Shown here: in pieces, positions 1 to 9,165 of the stretch
How the letters are laid out: every line of letters starts with the position of its first letter
Position numbering within the stretch: position 1 is the stretch's first letter
NCBI GenBank assembly: GCA_016710285.1
Contig: JADJXR010000001.1
Location: forward strand, 372,001 to 436,000
Direction of reading: 5' to 3'
Length of the DNA: 64,000 nt
DNA from: Chlorobiota bacterium
GTDB taxonomy: Bacteria > Bacteroidota > Ignavibacteria > OLB7
The notes under the pieces: model-generated
The model's database searches: none
Told to the model about the DNA's origin: nothing
What the model saw: only the letters and a program-made list of their open reading frames with translations
Position numbers and translations under genes: made by a program

Positions 1-558
1 CACATTCCGCCGCCAAGCGGTGTCGCAGAAGGGGCTGGTCATCTGTTGGCCGTGCCAGACGGCTAATTGCTCCTTGCTCCCGCCAAGCAGATACTGCACC
101 CACGGGTATGGCTGGCCTACGATGCTGTCTGCCAATGGGCCGTGGTACAACCGCTTTTGCTCTCGCTCCCCCTGCGCATTGTACCGGTATCGCCAATCCC
201 AGTGGTTGTTCTCCCACGGGTTCCCGTTCTGGTACTTCCAGTTCAGTTCACGGTAGCTGTAGCCAAAGTGATCCTCACCCGCCAAACCCCAGAATGGAGG
301 AGTTACCTGGCTGAACCTTGTTCGATCCGTGATGGAACCGTTGAGGTTGTACCCGTAGTCCGTCCGCATCGTTACTCCCCCTTGTTGCTGCAGGCTCTGC
401 TCCAACCGGTTCGGACCACTTGTTGGTGCGCCGTACTGGTACGTTCGCACATCCTGGCCATCTATCCGAGCACTCAGTGTTCGGTTCCCCACCTTGTCGT
501 ACTCGTACAACACCGTGTCGCCCAAACCCAAGCGGCTCCATTTCTGCAGCCGGTCCAA
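1..558 (-). CDS. Orphan RHS core fragment, runs off left edge
   Basis: This is a partial reading frame of the RHS/YD-repeat core. It encodes motifs such as YEYDKVGNRTLS, a YD-type repeat. The frame opens directly after two stop codons (TAG TGA at 559-564) and has no ATG near its 5' end, so it is probably a displaced 3' fragment rather than an independently started gene. Its DNA is nearly identical to 5808-6345. It begins just behind the stop of the exported-protein gene at 567-1106, the same junction pattern seen at 6345-6381. Its tip and any immunity gene lie beyond the left edge. Assignment to the RHS family is firm; expression is doubtful. Confidence 0.8.
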   Translation of the reverse strand, partial: MDRLQKWSRLGLGDTVLYEYDKVGNRTLSARIDGQDVRTYQYGAPTSGPNRLEQSLQQQGGVTMRTDYGYNLNGSITDRTRFSQVTPPFWGLAGEDHFGYSYRELNWKYQNGNPWENNHWDWRYRYNAQGEREQKRLYHGPLADSIVGQPYPWVQYLLGGSKEQLAVWHGQQMTSPFCDTAWRRNV

Positions 559-566
559 TCACTATC

Positions 567-1106
567 TCAGTCTCTATTCACCGGAATCTTTCTTTTGTGA
601 TTATCGGGTAAAACTTGAATAATTTTATCAATTAACCCTTCTTTCCAATAGTATGGAGTTGAATTCCATACTATTCCATACGGAACCTTTAATAGCAAGT
701 ACCTACCCCCTGTGCCGAAACTAACTGTGTCCGCATAAGGATGGTGGTGATAAAATAACTGAATACTTAATCTAGTATCTATTCTCAATAATTGAGAATG
801 ATTTTCTGCATTTATTGAATATCGTTCTAATTTCAGGATAGCACTTTCAATGCTATCTATTATTACACGAGAAATCACTGTGGTATCAAAAAAATCTTCT
901 TCGCTTTTCCGAAATTTAGTTTTCCAAAATCGCTCTGGGGTTATCTGAGAGCGAGTTCGGACATTCCAATATAAACTTCGGATTTTTATTGAATCTATTT
1001 TATTGCCTTTCACTTCTTGCATTTGATAAATAAGACCATTATCAATGCTTATTAGTGGCCCATTAAGCATTAGCAATGCTACAAGAAGATTTATGAGTTT
1101 TATCAT
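567..1106 (-). CDS. Exported putative immunity protein of a HExxH RHS tip
   Basis: This 179-residue protein has a hydrophobic N-terminus (about residues 3-22) that looks like a signal peptide or membrane anchor. It starts 23 bases behind the RHS fragment at 1130-2209, the usual place for a cognate immunity gene. It is visibly related to the first half of the lipoprotein at 6381-7193: both have KIDS(I/V)(K/R)I followed by WN, then VIIDSI or VVIDSI, then DT(V/L)SF, with similar spacing. It is AT-rich compared with the flanking core DNA, as expected for a variable cassette. Immunity function is inferred from position; I do not recognise a named family. Confidence 0.55.
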   Translation of the reverse strand: MIKLINLLVALLMLNGPLISIDNGLIYQMQEVKGNKIDSIKIRSLYWNVRTRSQITPERFWKTKFRKSEEDFFDTTVISRVIIDSIESAILKLERYSINAENHSQLLRIDTRLSIQLFYHHHPYADTVSFGTGGRYLLLKVPYGIVWNSTPYYWKEGLIDKIIQVLPDNHKRKIPVNRD

Positions 1107-1129
1107 CTGAATAACCTCGTAGATAGTAG

Positions 1130-2209
1130 CTAGTCGTTTAGAGTTTCAAGAGGAACCGTTGTAACAACTGGCATATCAGGGTTGCGCTGATCCGATCCAT
1201 CAGTTTCTTCAATTTGACCACCATGATCTGGAGCCAAAGGCTCTCCCAATTTTACTGCAGCAGGGTTTTCATATTTTTCATATACTTGCTGCTCCTCTTT
1301 ATTTTCAAACTTATTATCTGATTTTTCTAATAATTCCTTCATTTGTTCTGGCGTTTTCTCTAATTCCAATGCACGATGTCCCCCTTCATGAATAAGCCCT
1401 AATGCGGGAGTTTGAGTGTATCCGTTAGATAATCTTAAACCATATTCGGCAGACCAATAAATAGTTTTCTTATCAGCCTCATAACGCGTTTCTGAAAACG
1501 TTGGTCTGATATAAGTCACATCTTTAGATTTATGAAGCCTTGCTAATACTCCGCTTGCTTTACCACTATTAAGATACTTAATAGCTTTTTTAAATTCTTT
1601 ATACCATTTTCTAAACGCTGGGGATGGATTTTTCACATCATCTTTATGAAGCCATAGTTTCATTCCGTCAGGGTCACTAATCATTAACGGATTATTTGCA
1701 CCATATTGATATGGTGTTAGCAATTTATACTTTTCCCATAATGGGTCAATACTCAAGAATCTTCCTGCCTCATCATCAAACAATCTTACGCCATGATTCC
1801 GCAGATCGCTCTCCCTATCCTTCTCTTTCCCTATAAATCCCTTCCGGCTCTCCGTTCCGCCGGCTAATAGTCCTCCAAATGGTGCGTAATCGCTGTATGT
1901 GAATCCGTTGATTCCCAATACTGCTCGGCTGGAGCCTAAGTGGTCGAAGAAACGGTATTCCTTCGCTCCATCAGGACGTGTCACCACGTTGTTGTGCTTC
2001 CCTACTCCATAGCTTAGATACTCCGTTGGATACAAAAACACATTCCGCCGCCAAGCGGTGTCGCAGAAGGGGCTGGTCATCTGTTGGCCGTGCCAGACGG
2101 CTAATTGCTCCTTGCTCCCGCCAAGCAGATACTGCACCCAGGGGTACGGCTGGCCTACGATGCTGTCTGCCAATGGGCCGTGGTAGAGGCACTTTTGCTG
2201 GCACGCCAC
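1130..2209 (-). CDS. Orphan RHS C-terminus with HExxH metalloprotease-like tip
   Basis: Residues about 8-182 are the 3' end of an RHS core, including GRFLSIDPLWEK and NNPLMISDPDG; the DPDG at 179-182 is the usual boundary between core and tip. The remaining ~177 residues form a variable tip with HEGGH at 274-278, a zinc-peptidase motif, in the context LIHEGGHRAL. Core similarity to the copy at 4883-6337 ends near 2195-2201, so the first few residues come from other DNA and mark a recombination joint. At 359 residues it is far shorter than a full RHS protein and has no secretion or N-terminal domain. It may be a silent tip waiting to recombine, or weakly expressed. Confidence 0.75.
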   Translation of the reverse strand: MACQQKCLYHGPLADSIVGQPYPWVQYLLGGSKEQLAVWHGQQMTSPFCDTAWRRNVFLYPTEYLSYGVGKHNNVVTRPDGAKEYRFFDHLGSSRAVLGINGFTYSDYAPFGGLLAGGTESRKGFIGKEKDRESDLRNHGVRLFDDEAGRFLSIDPLWEKYKLLTPYQYGANNPLMISDPDGMKLWLHKDDVKNPSPAFRKWYKEFKKAIKYLNSGKASGVLARLHKSKDVTYIRPTFSETRYEADKKTIYWSAEYGLRLSNGYTQTPALGLIHEGGHRALELEKTPEQMKELLEKSDNKFENKEEQQVYEKYENPAAVKLGEPLAPDHGGQIEETDGSDQRNPDMPVVTTVPLETLND

Positions 2210-2248
2210 ATGGTGCAGATGTATTGATCTCCGATTACTAACCCACCG

Positions 2249-2590
2249 TCAAATGAACCGGTAGTCTTTTATGACTCCATCCCACTCCTCTCCATAGGTA
2301 ATAAATTCAATGAACTTGATCTTCCCATCTGATACATCCACTTCATAACCTATACCATATTTTAATCCTTGAATCTCAATATTCTCATTCGTACTTATAC
2401 AACCATCAGAGATTTCGAGGCATGGAATAGAGACTTGCGGATCTTTTACATAGCAAAAATTCACATACATACCTACTCCTGTAATCTCTCTATTCAGCAC
2501 TCTTAGGAAAGGCATATGCTCCTGTATTGCTGGATACTTCACTGACAATTTGCTCAATATCGCTTTCTCAAGTTCATTTAATTCTTCCAT
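2249..2590 (-). CDS. Small cytoplasmic protein, second gene behind RNase-like RHS tip
   Basis: This 113-residue acidic protein has no signal peptide or membrane segment. It lies 54 bases behind the gene at 2645-2992 and directly ahead of the next RHS joint near 2200. It is part of the AT-rich cassette that follows the RHS fragment at 3009-4064. It could be a second immunity protein, or the immunity gene left over from an earlier tip. I recognise no named family. Confidence 0.5.
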   Translation of the reverse strand: MEELNELEKAILSKLSVKYPAIQEHMPFLRVLNREITGVGMYVNFCYVKDPQVSIPCLEISDGCISTNENIEIQGLKYGIGYEVDVSDGKIKFIEFITYGEEWDGVIKDYRFI

Positions 2591-2644
2591 CTTAGGATTC
2601 TTTTCTCAAACATCTTTTACGGTGTCATCTATCAGCCGATCACT

Positions 2645-2992
2645 TCAATGGAATCCTCCCATATCTTGTATGGTATTAAATGAAGAATCTTTTGAAAATA
2701 TTGTTTGGATTGTGCCAATTCTTGAAAAAATTGATTCTTCACAACCAGCATCTAAAATTTTTGATATTACGCTTCTAATTGTTTGTAATTCTAAATCCTC
2801 GATAATGATCATATTCACTGCCCAAAAATAATTATCACCATCCTGAATCATTATTTTTTGAACATTTAACAGCGTAAATAATGTTGCGAAGAACACGCTC
2901 TCATCTTCGATAACAATATTTATATCTAGATTATCATCCAGCACGTTCAGCACCTGATAACCTGTAGGGAAAACGATCTTGAAAGATTTCAT
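2645..2992 (-). CDS. Putative cytoplasmic immunity protein of RHS tip
   Basis: This 115-residue protein begins 16 bases after the stop of the RHS fragment at 3009-4064, so it is the best candidate for that tip's immunity protein. It is acidic, has no export signal and looks like a single small alpha/beta domain. A cytoplasmic immunity protein fits a toxin that attacks RNA. The family is not recognised; the role is inferred from position, size and charge. Confidence 0.6.
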   Translation of the reverse strand: MKSFKIVFPTGYQVLNVLDDNLDINIVIEDESVFFATLFTLLNVQKIMIQDGDNYFWAVNMIIIEDLELQTIRSVISKILDAGCEESIFSRIGTIQTIFSKDSSFNTIQDMGGFH

Positions 2993-3008
2993 GTTAAATA
3001 CCCTATTG

Positions 3009-4064
3009 TTATTTATATATTTCTATCAGGCGATTTATGACCTGCTGTTGGTTTGTCTTATTTGAATAGCCTAAAATCTCCACCCCTCCTTGGGTGTTTC
3101 TAAAATAGACCCTTGCTCCACCTTTAGATCTAGCTTCGAAAATATTTTTTCCGATACTTTTAGTACCTATACCAGGATTCATATTTCCTTTTGTTAGCTG
3201 ATTGATCAGACCATTTGCTTCGTTACTCAAAGACTTATTACCAGAGAATGTTTGTTCAGCAAATTTTGCAAGTTTTGCGTCTTGCTTTACAATAGAAATA
3301 ACTTTTTTTGAAATATTATCGATCCCTTTCTTGATAGCTGCCGCTGCTAAACCTCCACCAATGAAACTTCCTCCACCTCCTCCCGGCGACGCACTGCCTC
3401 CCTTACCCGATGACCCACTACCACCACTACCACCCTCATCTCCATCAAAGATCTGAGATGCCACATACACTCCTATGGCTCCTCCCACAGGCATCCCACG
3501 CAATGCCGGATACTTCTCCTTTACTGCGACATCAGCTCCTAACAATACTACCACCCCTACTCCTGCTGCTACTGGCCATGTCTCAGGATTCGTGGCTATT
3601 ACTGTCCCCGCAGCTACAGCAGCCTGCATCCCCTTCGGATCCGTCTTCCTCAGCGGATCATTATCCCCATACACATACGGCGATTGCCACAAAAACTTCT
3701 CCCACAATGGGTCTATTGCTGTAAATCTACCCAATCCCTCCTCTAATTTCCTCACTCCGTTGTTGTACAGGCTGCTTTCCTTGTCCTCCTCTCGGTCGTT
3801 ATACATCCGCCGCGTTCCCGTCCCGCTTAGAAGGCCGCCCCACGGGTCGTAATCATAATACTTTGTTGAAACGCCGGGGGTGAGGCTCGCTCGCAGGCTG
3901 GCTAGGTGGTCGCTGATTCGGTATTCTTTGCTCCCGTCTGGCTTGGTGATGATCGGTGTGAGGTCCTCATGCACCCCGTTCCAACCGATGCCGTTGGTGA
4001 GATACTCCGTTGGATACAGAAACACATTCCGCCGCCAAGCGGTGTCGCAGAAGGGGCTGGTCAT
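3009..4064 (-). CDS. Orphan RHS C-terminus with RelE/BECR-like RNase tip
   Basis: This is a 351-residue RHS 3' end. Core motifs include NVFLYPTEYL and GRFTAIDPLWEK, and the core closes on DPKG at 142-145. A hydrophobic stretch follows (about 158-175), then a Gly/Ser-rich linker (about 210-245), then a basic tip of about 100 residues. The tip contains NPGIGTKSIG, GARVYFR and a C-terminal helix. This pattern resembles RelE-like or BECR-fold ribonuclease tips of polymorphic toxins; that assignment is by motif only. The open frame continues upstream without an ATG to 4148, exactly to the stop codon of the gene at 4149-4886. Core identity with the other copies ends near 4104. Two small genes follow. 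Confidence 0.7.
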   Translation of the reverse strand: MTSPFCDTAWRRNVFLYPTEYLTNGIGWNGVHEDLTPIITKPDGSKEYRISDHLASLRASLTPGVSTKYYDYDPWGGLLSGTGTRRMYNDREEDKESSLYNNGVRKLEEGLGRFTAIDPLWEKFLWQSPYVYGDNDPLRKTDPKGMQAAVAAGTVIATNPETWPVAAGVGVVVLLGADVAVKEKYPALRGMPVGGAIGVYVASQIFDGDEGGSGGSGSSGKGGSASPGGGGGSFIGGGLAAAAIKKGIDNISKKVISIVKQDAKLAKFAEQTFSGNKSLSNEANGLINQLTKGNMNPGIGTKSIGKNIFEARSKGGARVYFRNTQGGVEILGYSNKTNQQQVINRLIEIYK

Positions 4065-4148
4065 CTGTTGGCCGTGCCAGACGGCTAATTGCTCCTTGCT
4101 CCCGCTTCCATCAAATAATACACTGATGGGGATACCAATTTCATTAAC

Positions 4149-4886
4149 TCATCGTTCACCTTCACGCATTACACTTGAAGAATATCGTACATAGGCAGCC
4201 TCTTTATCACCATTCCATTTTATTCGCACTTGATGACGTACGACTTCTCTTGTGTACTCATTATAGGTGTATAAAACAACACTGTATGCGATTCCATCAT
4301 ATGTTGCTTTTGGCAGTTGAGCATAACCATGCCCACCTGCTTCTTGTATTATTGAATCAGTTTCTATAATGGATCGTGTGTTAAATGGACTATGCTGAAC
4401 AATTAAGACATATTGGCGCGCAATCTCTATGGCTGCTCTTGTATCTCTAATTGGTTTCCAACGATCATACATATACTGCACAAAATGATTCGTGTCAAAA
4501 CCATTAAGACAATACAATCCTCCTTGACGATTGAATGCTAATAGATATGAATCCTCGTACATCGGAATATTATAAATAGTTTTATAGACAATTATATTAG
4601 AGTCTTGAATGATATTTTGATATTTCTTAATAAGAATCAGATTAGTGTCTATATTAATTAACAATTCATACTCTCTTGATGTTACGTTTAAGCTATTACC
4701 CATTTTCCACGGATATGAGGTCAGCAACCTGTTTAAATTTCTTTGAATCTGCCTAGCAACAGTAACATTCCGAGCAAACAGTTTTAATTGATTTTCGCTG
4801 AATACTGTTTGTGCACATAACTGATTATTCATACATAAAAGTATGGCACAGCTAAAGCATACAACATAAAGAATGATGCTTCTCAT
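4149..4886 (-). CDS. Exported putative immunity protein, coupled to RHS tip
   Basis: I place the start at 4886 because its ATG overlaps the TGA of the upstream RHS fragment (ATGA), which is translational coupling; a longer frame begins at 4916. The 245-residue product opens with a clear signal peptide ending at CAQ, so it should be secreted to the periplasm or beyond. The rest is a soluble domain rich in beta-prone and aromatic residues with no family I recognise. Coupling to a tip with a HExxH motif makes it the likely cognate immunity protein, and its export suggests that the protease acts in the cell envelope. Function is inferred. Confidence 0.65.
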   Translation of the reverse strand: MRSIILYVVCFSCAILLCMNNQLCAQTVFSENQLKLFARNVTVARQIQRNLNRLLTSYPWKMGNSLNVTSREYELLINIDTNLILIKKYQNIIQDSNIIVYKTIYNIPMYEDSYLLAFNRQGGLYCLNGFDTNHFVQYMYDRWKPIRDTRAAIEIARQYVLIVQHSPFNTRSIIETDSIIQEAGGHGYAQLPKATYDGIAYSVVLYTYNEYTREVVRHQVRIKWNGDKEAAYVRYSSSVMREGER

Positions 4887-6337
4887 TTGATATTTCTTGT
4901 TTGTGGAGTCCACCATTGATATATATTTGTTTTATTCTCCATTAATACTTGCGAATCTCTATATTTTAAATAATAATGAAATATCGTTTTTTCGTACCCA
5001 TTAGCTGACTTTTCTGATGCTCGTTTCTCATATGGAACTCCATTATTACCTTCTTTTAAGCGATTTTGATATATCTTCTTTCCATTTTCTGAGAACAAAT
5101 CCTTTCCGTGTTTAAACTCATGCCCTAACAAAGTAACCTTATCAACATGAGATTTTTTGTCCCATTCCTCTTTATTAATAATTAATTGTAGGCCTATAAT
5201 ATTCCCATCAGCATCAGTTGTTGTACGAACTATAGCTGCCATAATTCTTCCTTCCATCTTCGTATCTCCAAACCCAATCGTCATAACTCGCGAATCTGTC
5301 ATTACAGCATTAGCTGTTTGTTCATTACTATACTCGCCTTCCATTCCCATCCGTTCTTCCACTCGTGCTAAATCTTCTGCTGCTGGATTCACAACTTCTT
5401 CAACCTCACCACTTACATACACTACAGTATCTCCAGATGGATCTAACAAACCAATTGGATTATTTAATCCGTAATTATACGGGCTTGAACTTCTATATAA
5501 TTCCCAGAACCTATCCACACTCAAAAACCTTCCACCTTCATCATCATACTGCCTCACCCCTAAGTTCCGCAGATCGCTCTCTCCATCCTTCTCTTTCCCT
5601 ATAAACCCCTTCCGGCTCTCCGTTCCGCCGGCCAATAACCCTCCAAATGGTGCGTAATCGCTGTATGTGAATCCGTTGCTTCCCAATACTGCTCGGCTGG
5701 AGCCTAAGTGGTCGAAGAAACGGTATTCTTTCGCTCCATCAGGGCGCGTCACCACGTTGCTGTGCTTCCCTACTCCATAGCTTAGATACTCCGTTGGATA
5801 CAGAAACACATTCCGCCGCCAAGCGGTGTCGCAGAAGGGGCTGGTCATCTGTTGGCCGTGCCAGACGGCTAATTGCTCCTTGCTTCCACCAAGCAGATAC
5901 TGCACCCAGGGGTACGGCTGGCCGATGATGCTATCTGCCAATGGGCCGTGGTACAACCGCTTTTGCTCTCGTTCCCCCTGCGCGTTGTACCGGTATCGCC
6001 AATCCCAGTGGTTGTTCTCCCACGGGTTCCCGTTTAGGTACTTCCAGTTTAGCTCACGGTAGCTGTAGCCGAAGTGATCCTCACCCGCCAAACCCCAGAA
6101 TGGAGGAGCTACCTGGCTGTACCTTATTCGATCCGTGATGGAACCGTTGAGGTTGTACCCGTAGTCCGTCCGCATCGTTACTCCCCCTTGTTGCTGCAGG
6201 CTCTGCTCCAACCGGTTCGGACCACTTGTTGGTGCGCCGTACTGGTACGTTCGCACATCCTGGCCATCTATCCGAGCACTCAGTGTTCGGTTCCCCACCT
6301 TGTCGTACTCGTACAACACCGTGTCGCCCAAACCCAA
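4883..6337 (-). CDS. Orphan RHS C-terminus with HEFKH metalloprotease-like tip
   Basis: This is the longest RHS fragment in the window, 484 residues when read from a TTG. YD-repeat core fills residues about 1-300 (YEYDKVGNRT, YGVGKHSNVV, GGRFLSVD) and ends at DPSG, 299-302. The tip of about 180 residues contains LLGHEFKHGKD, with H406, E407 and H410 as probable zinc ligands and catalytic residue. An in-frame TAA lies just upstream and there is no good start codon, so the fragment is probably an orphan tip, not a complete effector. Its core DNA is nearly identical to 1-545 and to about 1725-2200. It is coupled by ATGA to the exported protein behind it. Confidence 0.75.
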   Translation of the reverse strand: MGLGDTVLYEYDKVGNRTLSARIDGQDVRTYQYGAPTSGPNRLEQSLQQQGGVTMRTDYGYNLNGSITDRIRYSQVAPPFWGLAGEDHFGYSYRELNWKYLNGNPWENNHWDWRYRYNAQGEREQKRLYHGPLADSIIGQPYPWVQYLLGGSKEQLAVWHGQQMTSPFCDTAWRRNVFLYPTEYLSYGVGKHSNVVTRPDGAKEYRFFDHLGSSRAVLGSNGFTYSDYAPFGGLLAGGTESRKGFIGKEKDGESDLRNLGVRQYDDEGGRFLSVDRFWELYRSSSPYNYGLNNPIGLLDPSGDTVVYVSGEVEEVVNPAAEDLARVEERMGMEGEYSNEQTANAVMTDSRVMTIGFGDTKMEGRIMAAIVRTTTDADGNIIGLQLIINKEEWDKKSHVDKVTLLGHEFKHGKDLFSENGKKIYQNRLKEGNNGVPYEKRASEKSANGYEKTIFHYYLKYRDSQVLMENKTNIYQWWTPQTRNIK

Positions 6338-6380
6338 GCGGTTCTTTGGGCTAGTAGCGCATTACTTGCAACGAGTATGG

Positions 6381-7193
6381 CTATTGACAAAAATAGATGA
6401 AGCCGAGAGTGCTATCATTTTGAGGAAGTATCTCAAAATCAAACCAGCATATATCTGAATTTGGGGTAATCATCCCTTGATTATTGCAAACGGTTCCCCA
6501 GTAGTAATACAGGTGCATAACGTTATAGTAGCTCGTATCCTTTGTCGTTCGAGAATCAAAAAATACGATCCTGTTTGGAGTACCAAATATTTTTAGAATC
6601 CCTTCCTTATCATATATATCATTTCTATATTTATTGATTAAATAATTGAATACTTCTGGATTTCTTAATTGCTGACAACCATTAGAATCTTGCTTCCAAA
6701 GCAACAATGTATCATCCATCATATTTTTTTCATTATCATTTCTACTCTGGATAGCTCGACCTATTTCCAATTGCTGATATTGATACTCAGGTAGCTCCCT
6801 TGCGATCTGCCAGAGCAAAACGCTATCCTCTTCATACAATCCAGCGTTGTATTGCATCACTCTGTTGTTGCTGAATGAGAGTGTATCCACAATTCCATTG
6901 CTAAACAACAGGCAGGAAATCCGGCAGTCAAAATAGGCTGTATTTGCCTTTATTGGGACAAAGGCTTGGATACCTGTTTGAAGTTCACTTGCCAAATCTT
7001 GTGATATGGAATCTATAACCACAGCACGTGGATTGCTCACAACCGCAGTTGGTGTTTGTGCCACTAAAAACTCGGAATTCCAACCCACGCTGTATATTCT
7101 AACAGAATCAATCTTTCTCTTCACAACAGCATTTGAGCAAGAACTCATAGCTGCGAATACTGCAATTAGCAATCTGATTGTTATTGTTTTCAT
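6381..7193 (-). CDS. Lipoprotein, orphan immunity-like
   Basis: This 270-residue protein has a lipoprotein signal peptide with lipobox residues SSC near residue 20. Its first ~145 residues match the protein at 567-1106: KIDS(V/I), WN, V(V/I)IDSI, D(C/T)R(I/L)S and DT(L/V)SF in the same order. The C-terminal half is extra. Its stop lies about 36 bases before the RHS joint at 6345, so it sits where the immunity gene of a now lost upstream tip would be. I interpret it as an orphan immunity lipoprotein of the same family. It is AT-rich like the other cassette genes. Confidence 0.55.
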   Translation of the reverse strand: MKTITIRLLIAVFAAMSSCSNAVVKRKIDSVRIYSVGWNSEFLVAQTPTAVVSNPRAVVIDSISQDLASELQTGIQAFVPIKANTAYFDCRISCLLFSNGIVDTLSFSNNRVMQYNAGLYEEDSVLLWQIARELPEYQYQQLEIGRAIQSRNDNEKNMMDDTLLLWKQDSNGCQQLRNPEVFNYLINKYRNDIYDKEGILKIFGTPNRIVFFDSRTTKDTSYYNVMHLYYYWGTVCNNQGMITPNSDICWFDFEILPQNDSTLGFIYFCQ

Positions 7194-7267
7194 TTTTTCT
7201 TCTGGGAAACATCTTTTCCCTCGGGATTAGTTTGCTAATTCAACAGCGGGTTCAAGTTCGTTGAAAT

Positions 7268-7636
7268 TCAATCAGCATTCCCCTCATCTTCATAGCACAA
7301 CAGTATTGTGGGATTATCAAATAGCTCTACCGGGTCAAATACGACAACCCAGTACTTTTTATTCTTAACGTCAACAACATGGTATAATATCAGCGAGTCC
7401 TCTTCAGGGGCATATTCTTCAAGGCTGTTAAAATAGCTCAGTAGATTTTCGGCATTCGCTTCTTTTGAGAGCTTCCACACTCCCATTCTTCTTGTTTGAA
7501 CTTCTTGTATGGATTGTACCTCCTTGCCCCCATCACGGAAGTATCTCTCAACTGCTTTTATAGGATCAGGAGAAACAACTATTCCATGTTTTGGAGTCTC
7601 TCCAAAAAGGTTTTCCAACATCTTGCGTATGCTCAT
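7268..7636 (-). CDS. Small acidic protein, possible orphan immunity gene
   Basis: The preferred start at 7636 gives 122 residues beginning MSIRKMLENLF; an open frame extends to 7750, but the extra 38 residues look like intergenic DNA. The product is acidic, without export signal, with a beta-rich C-terminal half (DSLILYHVVDV, KYWVVVFDP). It is the first gene after the str-operon terminator and lies 74 bases before the lipoprotein at 6381-7193. Size, charge and position fit an orphan cytoplasmic immunity protein. No family is recognised. Confidence 0.45.
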   Translation of the reverse strand: MSIRKMLENLFGETPKHGIVVSPDPIKAVERYFRDGGKEVQSIQEVQTRRMGVWKLSKEANAENLLSYFNSLEEYAPEEDSLILYHVVDVKNKKYWVVVFDPVELFDNPTILLCYEDEGNAD

Positions 7637-7788
7637 TCTGCCACCATGTCGGATGTCTGGGCCTGCTAACTCTGGTTCACAGCTACCTTCAACGATTCCC
7701 CCGTGCAACAACGGTGGGCTGTAGCACTTCGACTTGGGATCGTTAGGCATCGCATCAAATCTACTACATCAGATCTACCAATGCCCCA

Positions 7789-7833
7789 CAAAAAAACCCG
7801 CCCGACTCAAAAAAATTTGAGTCGGGCGGGTTT
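7789..7833 (-). terminator. Rho-independent terminator of the str operon
   Basis: A perfect 17-base inverted repeat (7795-7811 with 7816-7832, four-base loop) is followed on the minus strand by a run of seven T. It lies about 25 bases behind the tuf stop and separates the str operon from the RHS cassettes. Confidence 0.92.
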
Positions 7834-7857
7834 GGTGTTTCCCTTTCTGGACGGGTC

Positions 7858-9063
<1,206 letters not shown>

Positions 9064-9165
9064 TCCTGATGTCTCCTCTACGAGAAGTGTGTGTTAAGTA
9101 TTTGTTGATTGAACCCGTGTGTCTGTTGCTCTTTGCCGTCGGCCTCTATCAAAAAAGGCTTTGGG

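Noticed and set aside
1971..2241. Small frames on both strands across the RHS core
   Set aside because: Shadows of the repeated RHS core; the same frames reappear at every copy.
7637..7750. N-terminal extension of the gene at 7268-7636
   Set aside because: The extra residues look like intergenic sequence and the inner Met starts the regular part of the protein.
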